NCBI GenBank assembly: GCA_035531075.1
Contig: DATKTO010000031.1
Coordinates: 124,001 to 188,000, forward strand
DNA from: 39-52-133 sp035531075
GTDB lineage: Bacteria; Pseudomonadota; Gammaproteobacteria; Burkholderiales; Gallionellaceae
Reading direction: 5' to 3'
DNA: 64,000 nucleotides
Shown here piece by piece: positions 43,798 to 53,918 of this stretch. A program made the position numbers and the translations under genes. How positions within the stretch are numbered: position 1 is the first letter of the stretch; every line of letters starts with the position of its first letter. The notes beneath the pieces were generated by a model that saw nothing but the letters and a program-made list of their open reading frames with translations, did not search any database and was not told the origin of the DNA.

Positions 43798-44892
43798 TTA
43801 ATTATCGTCCAGTGGATTGTATATTTTTACCGGTTCTTCCGCTGCTGCTATTACTGCAGGCGCTGGCGCATTAGCCGCTTCCTGCGCTGCAATCTCGTTC
43901 AGGTATTCCATGATGGCATAGGTCAGCTCCTTGCAGCCGTCGCCATTGATCGCAGAAATTACAAAGTAGCGCGTGTCCTTGCCGAATTCCTTGAGGAAAG
44001 CCGCAATTCTTTCTTCGCGGTTATCCAGCAGGTCGACCTTGTTCAAAACCAGCCAGCGCGGTTTCTCATACAGCGACTCGTCGTATTTTCTGAGTTCGTT
44101 CAGAATGGCACGCGCCTCATGTACCGGGTCAACGCCTTCGTACATCGGTGCAATATCGACAATATGCAGCAACAGGCGGGTGCGCGCCAGATGGCGCAAG
44201 AACTGGTGGCCCAGTCCGTGGCCTTCCGCTGCGCCTTCTATCAGTCCGGGTATGTCGGCGATGACGAAGCTTTTTTCAGCAGACACGCGCACCACACCGA
44301 GGTTGGGATGCAGTGTTGTGAAAGGGTAGTCGGCCACTTTTGGGCGCGCGGCTGACACGGCGCGAATAAAGGTTGATTTGCCCGCGTTAGGCATGCCCAG
44401 CAGGCCCACGTCGGCCAGCACCTTGAGTTCCAGTTTCAATTCGCGGCGCTCGCCTTCGCCGCCAGGCGTAGTCTGACGCGGGGTGCGGTTGGTGCTGGAC
44501 TTGAAGTGCAAGTTGCCGAGGCCGCCCTTGCCGCCCTGGGCGAGCAGTGCCTTGTCGCCATCGTGAGTCAGGTCGGCAATTATCTCGCCACTGGTTAGGT
44601 CAGTAATCACCGTGCCCACCGGCATGCGCAGAATCACATCGTCCGCGCCCTTGCCGTAACAATCCGCGCCGCTGCCGGACTCGCCGTTCCTGGCGCGGTG
44701 CATGCGGGCGAAACGGTAGTCCACCAGAGTGTTGATGTTGCGATCCGCGACGGCATAGACTGAGCCGCCCCAGCCGCCATCGCCGCCATCGGGACCGCCC
44801 TTGGCGATATACTTTTCGCGTCTGAAGCTGGCGGCACCTTTGCCACCATCGCCTGCGATTACTTCAATTTGTGATTCGTCGATAAACTTCAT
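43798..44892 (-). CDS. obg: Obg/CgtA GTPase
   Basis: 364 residues from the ATG giving MKFIDESQIEV. Glycine-rich Obg fold (1-158), then G domain with G1 GMPNAGKST near 166-174, switch PNLGVV, DIPGLIEGA and NKVDLLD, and a variable tail ending NPLDDN. It is an essential GTPase in 50S ribosome assembly. It follows rpmA and rplU as in most betaproteobacteria. Confidence 0.95.
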   Translation of the reverse strand: MKFIDESQIEVIAGDGGKGAASFRREKYIAKGGPDGGDGGWGGSVYAVADRNINTLVDYRFARMHRARNGESGSGADCYGKGADDVILRMPVGTVITDLTSGEIIADLTHDGDKALLAQGGKGGLGNLHFKSSTNRTPRQTTPGGEGERRELKLELKVLADVGLLGMPNAGKSTFIRAVSAARPKVADYPFTTLHPNLGVVRVSAEKSFVIADIPGLIEGAAEGHGLGHQFLRHLARTRLLLHIVDIAPMYEGVDPVHEARAILNELRKYDESLYEKPRWLVLNKVDLLDNREERIAAFLKEFGKDTRYFVISAINGDGCKELTYAIMEYLNEIAAQEAANAPAPAVIAAAEEPVKIYNPLDDN

Positions 44893-45020
44893 TTTTTTCC
44901 TAAAAGGCAATTGTCCGCAGATTTTGAGAGCCAGAAACTATTAGTACAACCTGGCTGCTCAGTTTGCTTGAACCCGGTCATCTGCGGAATGATTAGGCTT
45001 TTCAGGTGTTAGTTTAAAAC

Positions 45021-45049
45021 GAAAAAAGCCCTACCTTGCGATAGGGCTT
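45021..45049 (-). terminator. Rho-independent terminator after rpmA
   Basis: On the minus strand AAGCCCTA-TCGCAAGG-TAGGGCTT followed by TTTTCG. Located 20 bp after the rpmA stop; it may also reduce read-through into obg. Confidence 0.85.
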
Positions 45050-45068
45050 GTGATCAGTGTCGTTTTGC

Positions 45069-45326
45069 TTACGCAGGAACTACAATGACTGTTCTGCGTT
45101 TCGATGCGCCCTTGATCGCAAACTGAACTTTGCCGGTGATCTTGGCAAACAGCGTGTGATCCTTGCCCATGCCAACGTTGTCGCCAGCGTGAAATTCTGT
45201 GCCGCGTTGACGAATAATGATGCTGCCCGCGCTAATCAATTCACCGCCGTAGGCTTTAACACCCAGTCGTTTCGAGTGCGAGTCGCGGCCGTTACTGGTA
45301 CTGCCTCCGCCTTTTTTCGATGCCAT
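45069..45326 (-). CDS. rpmA: Ribosomal protein bL27
   Basis: 85 residues, usual length. The N-terminus MASKKGGGSTSNGRDS is the conserved flexible tail that reaches the peptidyl-transferase centre. It follows rplU with an 18-bp gap. Confidence 0.97.
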   Translation of the reverse strand: MASKKGGGSTSNGRDSHSKRLGVKAYGGELISAGSIIIRQRGTEFHAGDNVGMGKDHTLFAKITGKVQFAIKGASKRRTVIVVPA

Positions 45327-45344
45327 TTTGCTACTCCTTCAGAA

Positions 45345-45656
45345 TTAAGCCTTGAATCCGTCGATACGGATCTCGGTGTAGTTTTGACGATGTCCTTGAT
45401 GCTTCTGGTAATGCTTACGACGACGCATCTTGAAGATCTTTACTTTGTCATGACGGCCGTTGGCCAGGATGGTCGCAGTGACAGTCGCGCCAACCAGCAG
45501 AGGCTTGCCGACAGATACCTTGTCGCCATCGCCCAGCATCAGCACTTTGTCAAACACGATCGCACTGCCGACATCGCCGTCCAGGGATTCAATTTTCAGG
45601 GTTTCACCCTTGATTACACGGTATTGCTTACCGCCGGTCTTAATTACTGCGTACAT
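45345..45656 (-). CDS. rplU: Ribosomal protein bL21
   Basis: 103 residues, MYAVIKTGGKQYRVIKGETLKIE at the N-terminus and MRRRKHYQKHQGHRQNYTEIRI at the C-terminus, both diagnostic. First gene of the rplU-rpmA pair. Confidence 0.97.
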   Translation of the reverse strand: MYAVIKTGGKQYRVIKGETLKIESLDGDVGSAIVFDKVLMLGDGDKVSVGKPLLVGATVTATILANGRHDKVKIFKMRRRKHYQKHQGHRQNYTEIRIDGFKA

Positions 45657-45788
45657 GACAACCTCGCTTAAAATTCGGTTTTCCTGCGCATCGCATCGCG
45701 CAGCGCATTACTTTTTCAGAGCCGCGCATTATACATAAACTTTACCCGCCTTCCAAATGGTTTTTAAACCCTCAACTTTTTAACCGGG

Positions 45789-47045
45789 CTAGCGGCGCAT
45801 CGAATCAAAGAAATCGGCATTGCCTTTTGTAGCCTTGATTTTGTCCATCAAGAACTCCATCGCTTCCAGTTCATCCATTGGATACAGCAACTTGCGCAAA
45901 ACCCATATGCGCTGCAGCACGTCAGCCTTGATCAGCAGCTCTTCCTTGCGGGTGCCGGAACGGTTGACGTTGATGGCAGGGTAGATACGCTTCTCGGCCA
46001 TACGGCGTTCGAGGTGTATCTCCATATTGCCGGTACCCTTGAACTCCTCGTAGATCACATCGTCCATGCGCGAGCCGGTATCGACCAGCGCGGTGGCGAT
46101 AATGGTGAGCGAGCCGCCTTCTTCCACGTTGCGCGCCGCACCAAAGAAGCGCTTGGGGCGCTGCAGCGCGTTGGCATCCACACCGCCGGTCAGCACCTTG
46201 CCGGAAGACGGGATCACGGTGTTGTAGGCGCGTGCCAGCCGGGTGATGGAGTCGAGCAGGATGACCACGTCCTTTTTGTGTTCCACCAAACGTTTGGCTT
46301 TCTCCAGCACCATTTCGGCAACCTGTACGTGGCGTGTGGCGGGTTCATCGAAGGTCGATGCGACTACCTCGCCGCGCACGGTGCGCTGCATTTCAGTCAC
46401 CTCTTCCGGACGCTCGTCGATCAGCAGCACGATCAGGTGAGAATCCGGGTAGTTGGCTGAAATCGAATGCGCGATATGTTGCAGCATCACGGTCTTGCCG
46501 GATTTGGGCGATGCGACCAGCAGGCCGCGCTGGCCTTTGCCGATCGGCGCAATCATGTCGATGATGCGGCCGGTGATGTTTTCCTCTGCGCGGATGTCTC
46601 GTTCCAGGATCATCTGCTGGGTCGGAAACAGCGGTGTCAGGTTTTCAAACAGAATCTTGTTCTTTGCGTTTTCGGGCGGCTCGGAGTTGACCTTGTCAAC
46701 CTTGACCAGCGCTACATAGCGTTCGCCATCCTTGGGGGTGCGTATCTCGCCCTCGATCGAGTCACCGGTATGCAGGTTGAAACGTCGCACCTGGCTCGGG
46801 CTGACATAGATGTCATCCGGGCTGGCCAGATACGAAGTGTCAGGCGAACGCAGGAATCCGAAGCCATCGGGCAGCACTTCCAGCGTACCTTCGCCGAAAA
46901 TGCTTTCGCCATTTTTCGCATAACTTTTAAGCATGGCGAAGATCAGATCCTGTTTGCGCATGCGGCTGGCATTATCGATATTCATGGCGAGGGCCATGTC
47001 TACCAGTTCGGTGACGTGTTTGGTTTTAAGGTCAGATAAATGCAT
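45789..47045 (-). CDS. rho: Transcription termination factor Rho
   Basis: 418 residues, the standard length. N-terminal helix and cold-shock-like RNA-binding domain (GFGFLRSPDTSYLASPDDIYVSPSQ), then RecA-type ATPase with Walker A ASPKSGKTV near 178-186, Walker B VVILLDSITR and Q/R-loop regions. It is an RNA-dependent hexameric helicase. Upstream neighbour trxA, the usual betaproteobacterial order. Confidence 0.97.
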   Translation of the reverse strand: MHLSDLKTKHVTELVDMALAMNIDNASRMRKQDLIFAMLKSYAKNGESIFGEGTLEVLPDGFGFLRSPDTSYLASPDDIYVSPSQVRRFNLHTGDSIEGEIRTPKDGERYVALVKVDKVNSEPPENAKNKILFENLTPLFPTQQMILERDIRAEENITGRIIDMIAPIGKGQRGLLVASPKSGKTVMLQHIAHSISANYPDSHLIVLLIDERPEEVTEMQRTVRGEVVASTFDEPATRHVQVAEMVLEKAKRLVEHKKDVVILLDSITRLARAYNTVIPSSGKVLTGGVDANALQRPKRFFGAARNVEEGGSLTIIATALVDTGSRMDDVIYEEFKGTGNMEIHLERRMAEKRIYPAINVNRSGTRKEELLIKADVLQRIWVLRKLLYPMDELEAMEFLMDKIKATKGNADFFDSMRR

Positions 47046-47233
47046 AGGGTGGGATATGGGAGGGCGAAGTTTTAGGAGAATTGGCCAGGGAGGTTCAGAG
47101 AGATCCGAGGAGATTGTTACAGTCAGTTCGGTTGATGCGGGAAAGTCACTGCCTGGGCTGTCTTGCGAGATTTATGTTTGATTTTTTACTCTGTTGAGGA
47201 TAGAAGACAATCAGGACAGTGAGGTTATACAGA

Positions 47234-47560
47234 TCAGATATGGCTGTCAATAAAAGCAGTTAGTTGGGATTTGGACAGGGCGCCAACCTTTGTGGCTTCA
47301 ATGTTGCCATTCTTGAACAGCATCAGCGTAGGGATGCCGCGTACACCGTACTTGGCCGGGGTGGCCTGGTTCTCGTCAATATTTACTTTTGCGACGTTGA
47401 GGCGGCCTGCATACTCTTGAGATACCTCATCCAGAATCGGCGCAATCATGCGGCAGGGACCGCACCACTCCGCCCAGTAATCAACCAGCACAGGCAGAGG
47501 AGATTGCAGTACTTCGGCAGCAAAGGTTGCATCAGTAATGTAACGGATATGTTCGCTCAT
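47234..47560 (-). CDS. trxA: Thioredoxin 1
   Basis: 108 residues. Active site WCGPCRM at residues 32-38, and conserved cis-Pro in GIPTLMLF. It is the general cytoplasmic disulfide reductant. Separated from rho by 188 bp, suggesting its own or shared promoter. Confidence 0.96.
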   Translation of the reverse strand: MSEHIRYITDATFAAEVLQSPLPVLVDYWAEWCGPCRMIAPILDEVSQEYAGRLNVAKVNIDENQATPAKYGVRGIPTLMLFKNGNIEATKVGALSKSQLTAFIDSHI

Positions 47561-47730
47561 AGTGTGTCTCGCTTTATTTATTATTGACGAATGATTGTGC
47601 TAAAAGTGTTTGTATTGCGGGGTTGATTGGGAGGTGCGACAGGTTCGAAGTCCGTATCCTAACCAAAAAACGGCAGAATGTGAAGTATTTGTGCATGTTG
47701 AATTTTCCTGTCGCGGCTAATTTGGGCCGG

Positions 47731-47750
47731 AAGCCCGCGTATGCGGGTTT
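47731..47750. other. GC hairpin downstream of the methyltransferase gene
   Basis: AAGCCCGC-GTAT-GCGGGTTT, an 8-bp stem in the trxA/methyltransferase gap. There is no clear T tract on the minus strand, so terminator function is uncertain. Confidence 0.35.
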
Positions 47751-47802
47751 CTTGCAGGGAATCAGGGTATAGAAGTTGAGAGGAAAAAAAGCAGGCCTTC
47801 GC

Positions 47803-48609
47803 CTACATATGCCAGATATGCAGGGTTGAGTGATGCATATCATCCAGGGTGATTGAGTACTGCGGCGGATGCTCCGGTACTGCGAACGAGTTGCTGATAA
47901 ATAATGTGCCTGGGCGCATCTCTTGTTTTACTTTATGCCACAACTGTGCCATCGGTACCGGTGACAGGTAGGCGAACACCACATCGTATGGCGCAAGATT
48001 GCACGTCCACAGGCTGCCCCACTGCACCCGGCAATTGGAATAGTTGCCCAATTTAATTCTTAACCGGCTCAGCAAATAAGGCAAGGGTGCGTTTTCTACG
48101 CCGCAGTAGAGGCCGTCCGGGCGTACAGAGGCCAGATGGGTCAATACGCCACCCATGCCCGAACCCATATCCATGAAGGTGAAATTGTTGCCTGTTCCGG
48201 CAGAGGGAGGCTGGCTGGCTGGGCTGGACAGGTCGGCAGGTGGCAAGAGTTCTTCCAGCGTCTGCCATACCCTCTTGCTGGACAGATACAGCGGTACCTG
48301 GCTGCGAAAAGTGCTCCAGTAAACCACCAGCATGACCAGAAATGCTGCAAGGAAAAATCCGGAAGGTAGATGCAGTTTCAGCATCAACACCACTGCGGGG
48401 GCAAACAGCAGCTGGATCGGCAACCACCAGCGCGCAAGGCCTGCAAAGTGGCTGAGGACTGCGGCGAGGGCGCCTACGAGCAAGGCGAAAACCAGCGGCT
48501 GCGGCGACAGGCTGGCAATGCGCAGGCACAACAAGGCTAGCAGAAAGGCCAATGATTGCAGCAGCAGCGCAGTGACAGACGGTGGCAGTTTGGCCATCAG
48601 GGTGTTCAA
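47803..48609 (-). CDS. Membrane-anchored class I SAM-dependent methyltransferase-like protein
   Basis: 268 residues. About four N-terminal membrane helices (residues 10-105) are followed by a cytoplasmic SAM-binding-like domain: FMDMGSGMGGVLTHLASVRPDGLYCGVENAPLP near 145-177 is motif I with the acidic residue after beta 2, and DVVFAYLSPVPM near 207 is motif IV. Substrate unknown. It begins 1 bp after the DJ-1-like gene, so the two are coupled. Confidence 0.7.
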   Translation of the reverse strand: MNTLMAKLPPSVTALLLQSLAFLLALLCLRIASLSPQPLVFALLVGALAAVLSHFAGLARWWLPIQLLFAPAVVLMLKLHLPSGFFLAAFLVMLVVYWSTFRSQVPLYLSSKRVWQTLEELLPPADLSSPASQPPSAGTGNNFTFMDMGSGMGGVLTHLASVRPDGLYCGVENAPLPYLLSRLRIKLGNYSNCRVQWGSLWTCNLAPYDVVFAYLSPVPMAQLWHKVKQEMRPGTLFISNSFAVPEHPPQYSITLDDMHHSTLHIWHM

Positions 48610-48610
48610 A

Positions 48611-49153
48611 TCAGCGCACCAATCCGGCTTCGACTTCCTCGCGTTTGGCCTTTCCGGCCAGTCTTTCCACCAGGATCAGTGCAAAATCCATCGCCGTACC
48701 CGGCCCGCGCGAGGTGATGAATTTTCCATCTTCAACTACTGCTCCTGCCTGCAGCTGCACCTTGGGAAAGGCATCCAGCGCACCCGGGAAGGCGGTGGCG
48801 CGTTTGCCATCAAGCAGTCCGGCTGTTGCCAGCACGGAGGGGGCCGCGCAGATGGCACAAACATATTTATTCTGTTTGGACATGCTGTTTAGCAGGGTCA
48901 GAATTCGTGCATCTGCGGTCAGATTGTTGGTGCCGGGCTGCCCGCCGGGCAATACCACCATATCGTAGGATTGTTTAAGCGCCGCCTCAAGCGTGGTATC
49001 CGGAATCAAAACCGTGCCGCGGCTGGCGCGCACCGGCTGTGCATCCAGACCCGCACTGACCACCGTAATGCCGGCGCGACGCAAAATGTCGATGACCGTG
49101 ACAGCTTCAATTTCTTCGCAACCTTGAGCGAGCGGAACGAGGACTGTGGACAT
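48611..49153 (-). CDS. DJ-1/PfpI family protein (YajL-like)
   Basis: 180 residues with the class I glutamine-amidotransferase-like fold. Nucleophile-elbow Cys is in YVCAICAAPSVLA near residue 102-106, with the conserved Glu in GCEEIEAVTVIDILRR near 15. YajL/DJ-1 members act as deglycases or chaperones against carbonyl or oxidative damage; which applies here is unknown. Followed 1 bp later by the methyltransferase-like gene. Confidence 0.85.
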   Translation of the reverse strand: MSTVLVPLAQGCEEIEAVTVIDILRRAGITVVSAGLDAQPVRASRGTVLIPDTTLEAALKQSYDMVVLPGGQPGTNNLTADARILTLLNSMSKQNKYVCAICAAPSVLATAGLLDGKRATAFPGALDAFPKVQLQAGAVVEDGKFITSRGPGTAMDFALILVERLAGKAKREEVEAGLVR

Positions 49154-49237
49154 GATTAACTCCTGAAAAATGCAAAGCCATGCGTGGCGCTATTGCAGTG
49201 CTGTGGCAACAGGCTCTAGAGCTGAAGCAGCATAAGG

Positions 49238-49711
49238 TTAGACTTGATAATCGACCAGTTTGCCGTCCGCCATGCGCAGTCTGCGCGACAGCGAAACAGC
49301 GATGGCGCGTATGACCTTGGCGGCGATTCTGGGGGTTTCAAGGATCATTTTTTCCAGTGACTCTGTGGTTAAAATCAACAGGGTGCAGTCGCTTGCAGCA
49401 AAACATGTTGCAGAGCGACGCTCGCCATCCAGTACCGCCATTTCACCGATTGTGCGGTCTTTTGGCAGTTTGGCCAGTTCAATATTTTCGCCATCCTGGT
49501 TGGCTTTCTGTACAGAAACAGACCCCTCGGTGATGAGGCACATGAAGGTGCCCTCGTCGCCTTCCTCGAAGATCGCCTTATCCCTTTTAATATGGCTGAT
49601 GCTGAAATAGGGCGTAGCAGAAAGGATTTCGGCGGGTGGCAGGTGGTTTAGCAGCGTACTGTTCAGCAGTAACTCTTTTATTTCATCAAGCAGAGAAGAT
49701 TGTTCCGGCAT
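49238..49711 (-). CDS. Cyclic nucleotide-binding domain protein
   Basis: 157 residues, a single cNMP-binding beta-roll (about 25-140): EGDEGTFMCLITEGSVSVQK and TIGEMAVLDGERRSATCFAASDC contain the phosphate-binding cassette with Glu (GEMAVLDG) and Arg (RRSAT). There is no helix-turn-helix, so it is not a CRP-type transcription factor but a stand-alone sensor or docking protein. No partner is adjacent. Confidence 0.85.
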   Translation of the reverse strand: MPEQSSLLDEIKELLLNSTLLNHLPPAEILSATPYFSISHIKRDKAIFEEGDEGTFMCLITEGSVSVQKANQDGENIELAKLPKDRTIGEMAVLDGERRSATCFAASDCTLLILTTESLEKMILETPRIAAKVIRAIAVSLSRRLRMADGKLVDYQV

Positions 49712-49774
49712 AACGACTCCAAATGTTTTTAAATTAATTGGAAAGAGTAAAAAACCACGAATACTATTGTAACC

Positions 49775-50587
49775 TTAAAAATTCCCGGTCAGGCGCAGGC
49801 CTGTCAAATTATCTGTGGTGTAGGGGAGTAGCAGCATCGCATGGGAACGATACACCCGGTTGCGTGCCACCACGCTTTGCCCGACCCAGTTGCCGATTAT
49901 CGCACCGGCAAGCACATCGGAGGCGAAGTGAGCGTCGTGGTAAGTGCGTGCTACACCGACCAGTGTAGCCACCGTATAGGCTGAACTTTTAATCCAGGTT
50001 TCCTCGTAGTGAGCCGAGATGACTGAGGCCAGTGCGAACGCTTCAGTGGTGTGTCCGGAAGGAAAGGATGAATTTAACTTGTTCGCACCTAATGCATTAA
50101 AATCGTTCGTGCCGGCATTTTCATACGGGCGGCTGCGGCCGGTGGCAACCTTGATGGCAGGCGTGATCAGGCCGCTGGCAATGATACTGGCGGTGAAGCC
50201 ATCCTGAGCCACCATGAGGGCCGTGTCATTGCCAGCCACGCTGCCCGCCAGATAAAATCCACCGACAACGCCGAGCGAATATTCCGCGCCAAAGCGCTCG
50301 ATATTCAGCATAAAGCCATTATCTTTTGCCTGGCGGCGCATGGCATCGCGCAGCGGGTCGTCAATCACAATGGCGGTGCCCACCACAGCCAGGCTGGCCC
50401 AGCCGAAGTTTGTCCATTCCCGGCTTTGCCAGCGTGAGGGCTCTGTCACGACATGCTGAATATCGTCCAGCAGGAGATCGGGGTAGGGAGGGGCGGGGTC
50501 TGTCGCGTGCGCGCTGCCGATGTGCCCAATCAGCAGCGAGGAAACGAGCAGTGTTAGGCGAACACGCGATACACAGAGGGCTTTCAA
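49775..50587 (-). CDS. PAP2-family phosphatase, exported
   Basis: About 270 residues. Signal peptide LTLLVSSLLIGHIGSAHA, then the three acid-phosphatase motifs KVATGRSRPYE, PSGHTTEA and the final VARTYHDAHFASDV. It probably dephosphorylates a lipid or undecaprenyl-type diphosphate at the periplasmic side. The start is uncertain: no ATG fits after the yajQ stop; TTG at 50587 (GAGGGTGG nearby) or GTG at 50593 are the best. Confidence 0.82.
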   Translation of the reverse strand: MKALCVSRVRLTLLVSSLLIGHIGSAHATDPAPPYPDLLLDDIQHVVTEPSRWQSREWTNFGWASLAVVGTAIVIDDPLRDAMRRQAKDNGFMLNIERFGAEYSLGVVGGFYLAGSVAGNDTALMVAQDGFTASIIASGLITPAIKVATGRSRPYENAGTNDFNALGANKLNSSFPSGHTTEAFALASVISAHYEETWIKSSAYTVATLVGVARTYHDAHFASDVLAGAIIGNWVGQSVVARNRVYRSHAMLLLPYTTDNLTGLRLTGNF

Positions 50588-50615
50588 AGCCACCCTCGAT
50601 TTCAAAGAGTCGAGC

Positions 50616-51104
50616 TTAGTCGCGGAAGTTTTGATACTGCAACGGAAAGTCGGAGATCGACTTTTTGGTGAAGGCGATGGCCTCTTGCAGGTCATCGCGA
50701 TTCTTGCCGGTGACGCGCACAGTATCGCCCTGTATGCTGGCCTGCACTTTCATTTTGCTGTCTTTAAACAGTTTGACAATCTTTTTAGCCAGCTCAATCT
50801 CCACGCCTGTCTTGACCGTGCAATCGCGTTTTACCTTGTTGCCGCTGACCTTTTCGATTTTTTCGCTGATCTCCAGGCATTTGATATCGACACCGCGTTT
50901 GGTCAGCTTGTTGTTAAGAATGTCCTGCACCTGATCCAGCTGAAACTCATTGTCGGCGTGTACCGTGAGCACCAGTTCTGCCTGTGTGATACGCGCATCG
51001 GAACCCTTGAAGTCGAAGCGGGTGCTGACTTCCTTGTTGGTCTGCTCGACCGCATTTTTTACTTCGGTCTTGTCTATTTCCGAAACAATGTCGAATGTTG
51101 GCAT
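50616..51104 (-). CDS. yajQ: YajQ family nucleotide-binding protein
   Basis: 162 residues, family length. MPTFDIVSEIDKTEVKNAVEQTNKEVSTRFDFK and the repeated RRM-like halves are diagnostic; in Xanthomonas a YajQ protein binds cyclic di-GMP, elsewhere RNA or GTP. Stand-alone gene. Confidence 0.92.
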   Translation of the reverse strand: MPTFDIVSEIDKTEVKNAVEQTNKEVSTRFDFKGSDARITQAELVLTVHADNEFQLDQVQDILNNKLTKRGVDIKCLEISEKIEKVSGNKVKRDCTVKTGVEIELAKKIVKLFKDSKMKVQASIQGDTVRVTGKNRDDLQEAIAFTKKSISDFPLQYQNFRD

Positions 51105-51191
51105 GGCTGGTTCCTTACTTGTATATGTTTTAAAAACTCAAAATTCTAAGTGCGGCAAGTCGCGAAGCGGCTGCTCGCAAAGTTTGAGTTT

Positions 51192-51509
51192 TTATTCAAA
51201 GCTGCAGACGTAGTCTACGGTATCTTTGGCGTGTATTTCAAAACTGCTGTTGGCGGACACGCTGAATTGCATGCCGGGCGTGTAGGTCTTGAAGGCAGAT
51301 TCGCCGGCGATTTTAACTTCGCATGAGCCGCTGGTGATTTCCATCACTTCCGGCGTGCCCACGTTAAAGGTGAGCTGGCTGCCCGGCAGGATAACGCCGA
51401 CCGTCTTGCGCGTGCCATTGGGAAACAGCACGGAGTGTGATACGCATTTGCCGTCAAAAAAGACATTGGATTTTTTGACGACGCTGATATTTTCGAATTT
51501 ATCTGACAT
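51192..51509 (-). CDS. ppnP: Pyrimidine/purine nucleoside phosphorylase PpnP
   Basis: 105-residue cupin. SHSVLFPNGTRKTVGVILPG and EVMEITSGSCEVKI match PpnP (former DUF1255), which phosphorolyses several nucleosides. It lies 24 bp downstream of argG on the same strand. Confidence 0.9.
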   Translation of the reverse strand: MSDKFENISVVKKSNVFFDGKCVSHSVLFPNGTRKTVGVILPGSQLTFNVGTPEVMEITSGSCEVKIAGESAFKTYTPGMQFSVSANSSFEIHAKDTVDYVCSFE

Positions 51510-51533
51510 TTCTATCTCGTTGAATTTATTGAA

Positions 51534-52760
<1,227 letters not shown>

Positions 52761-52800
52761 TGTTATTTGTCTCAACTAAAAGATTGGTAAATTGATATGC

Positions 52801-52844
52801 GTAGGGTGCGTCATACGCACCATGGTGCGCACGGCGCACCCTAC
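52801..52844. repeat. GTAGGGTGCGTCATACGC palindromic repeat
   Basis: Family member with central GCACCATGGTGC and closing GCGCACCCTAC. Nearly the same as 10825-10868. It lies 40 bp upstream of argG, next to the argF 3'-end remnant. Confidence 0.75.
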
Positions 52845-52848
52845 TTGA

Positions 52849-52913
52849 TTATGTGTTCACGCGTCCCAGCAACAGGTATTCCATCAGCGCCTTCTGCACA
52901 TGCAGCCTGTTTT
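52849..52913 (-). pseudogene. Diverged extra copy of the argF 3' end
   Basis: Minus-strand frame encodes QNRLHVQKALMEYLLLG, then RVNT and a TAA stop. The real ArgF end is ENRLHVQKALMEYLLLG, then KVNT and a TGA. Protein identity is almost complete, but the DNA differs at many third positions, so the copy did not arise by recent tandem duplication. It is in the same orientation as argF, 80 bp beyond its stop. Confidence 0.85.
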
Positions 52914-52969
52914 GGCTTCGGCCGACCTTACGGTCTTAACGTTCGCTTCGCTCACATTAGCCTTCACCG
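52914..52969 (-). repeat. Hairpin element between argF and its 3'-end copy
   Basis: Plus-strand hairpins GGC-TTCG-GCC (52914-52923) and GACC-TTAC-GGTC (52924-52935), a weaker third stem in 52938-52958, then TTAGCCTTCACCG. Order and spacing match the element after proB at 42457-42509 with stem sequences changed on both sides. Outer arms CAGCCTGTTTT and AAACAGATTGC also pair. Confidence 0.65.
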
Positions 52970-52993
52970 AAACAGATTGCATCCACGTTTTGC

Positions 52994-53917
52994 TCATGTG
53001 TTTACCTTTCCCAGTAGCAGATACTCCATGAGCGCTTTTTGTACGTGTAATCTGTTTTCTGCCTCATCCCAAACCACGCTTTGCGGGCCGTCGATAACCA
53101 GCGCATCGACTTCCTCACCACGGTGCGCGGGCAGGCAGTGCATGAACAGCGCATCGGGCTTGGCGACCGACATCATCTCCACGTCCACGATCCAGTCGGC
53201 AAAGGCCTTGCGCCGCGCATCGTTCTCGCGTTCAAAGCCCATGCTGGTCCACACGTCGGTGGTCACCAGATCGGCGCCGCGTGCAGCGTCCATCGGGTCG
53301 GTAAACTCTTCGTAATGGTCTTCGCCGAACAGCCCTGCGCGTTCCGGCTCGACTTCATAGCCGGGCGGGGTGGATACGTGCACGTTAAAATCGAAAATTT
53401 CGGCCGCCTGTAGCCAGGTGTTGCACACGTTGTTGGAGTCGCCGATCCAGGCGACGGTCTTGCCCTGGATGGAGCCGCGCTGTTCGATGTAGGTGTAGAT
53501 GTCAGCCAGAATCTGGCAGGGGTGGTATTCGTTGGTCAGGCCGTTGATCACGGGTACGCGCGAATTGGCGGCAAAGCGCTCGATGATGCCCTGTTCGAAG
53601 GTGCGGATCATCACGATATCGCTCATGCGCGAGATCACCTGTGCTGCGTCTTCGACCGGCTCACCGCGCCCCAGCTGGGTATCGCGGGTATTCAGGTAAA
53701 TCGCGGAACCGCCCAGCTGCTGCATGCCTGCCTCAAACGACAGGCGGGTGCGGGTGGAGCTTTTCTCGAAGATCATCACCAGGGTGCGGTCAGCCAGCGG
53801 ATGGTAAGGCTGGTAGGCCTTGAAGCGCTGCTTGATGATGCGGGTGCGGGCGAAGATATGTTCAAATTCGTCGCGGCTTAGATCTTTTAACTGCAAAAAA
53901 TGCTTGATCGGCGACAT
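52994..53917 (-). CDS. argF: Ornithine carbamoyltransferase
   Basis: 307 residues from the ATG giving MSPIKHFLQLKDL. Carbamoyl-phosphate site STRTRLSFE near 49-57, HPCQILAD near 126 and HCLPAHRGEEV near 264. It makes citrulline from ornithine. It begins 1 bp after argD ends. Its last 60 bp appear to have replaced an older end still present at 52849-52913. Confidence 0.96.
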   Translation of the reverse strand: MSPIKHFLQLKDLSRDEFEHIFARTRIIKQRFKAYQPYHPLADRTLVMIFEKSSTRTRLSFEAGMQQLGGSAIYLNTRDTQLGRGEPVEDAAQVISRMSDIVMIRTFEQGIIERFAANSRVPVINGLTNEYHPCQILADIYTYIEQRGSIQGKTVAWIGDSNNVCNTWLQAAEIFDFNVHVSTPPGYEVEPERAGLFGEDHYEEFTDPMDAARGADLVTTDVWTSMGFERENDARRKAFADWIVDVEMMSVAKPDALFMHCLPAHRGEEVDALVIDGPQSVVWDEAENRLHVQKALMEYLLLGKVNT

Positions 53918-53918
53918 G

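Noticed and set aside
45789..47039. Long plus-strand frames opposite rho, proB, obg and other minus-strand genes
   Set aside because: They are shadows produced by codon bias of the real genes; they lack ribosome-binding sites and family motifs.
47648..47672. tRNA T-arm-like string GGTTCGAAGTCC
   Set aside because: No acceptor, D or anticodon arm can be built around it.
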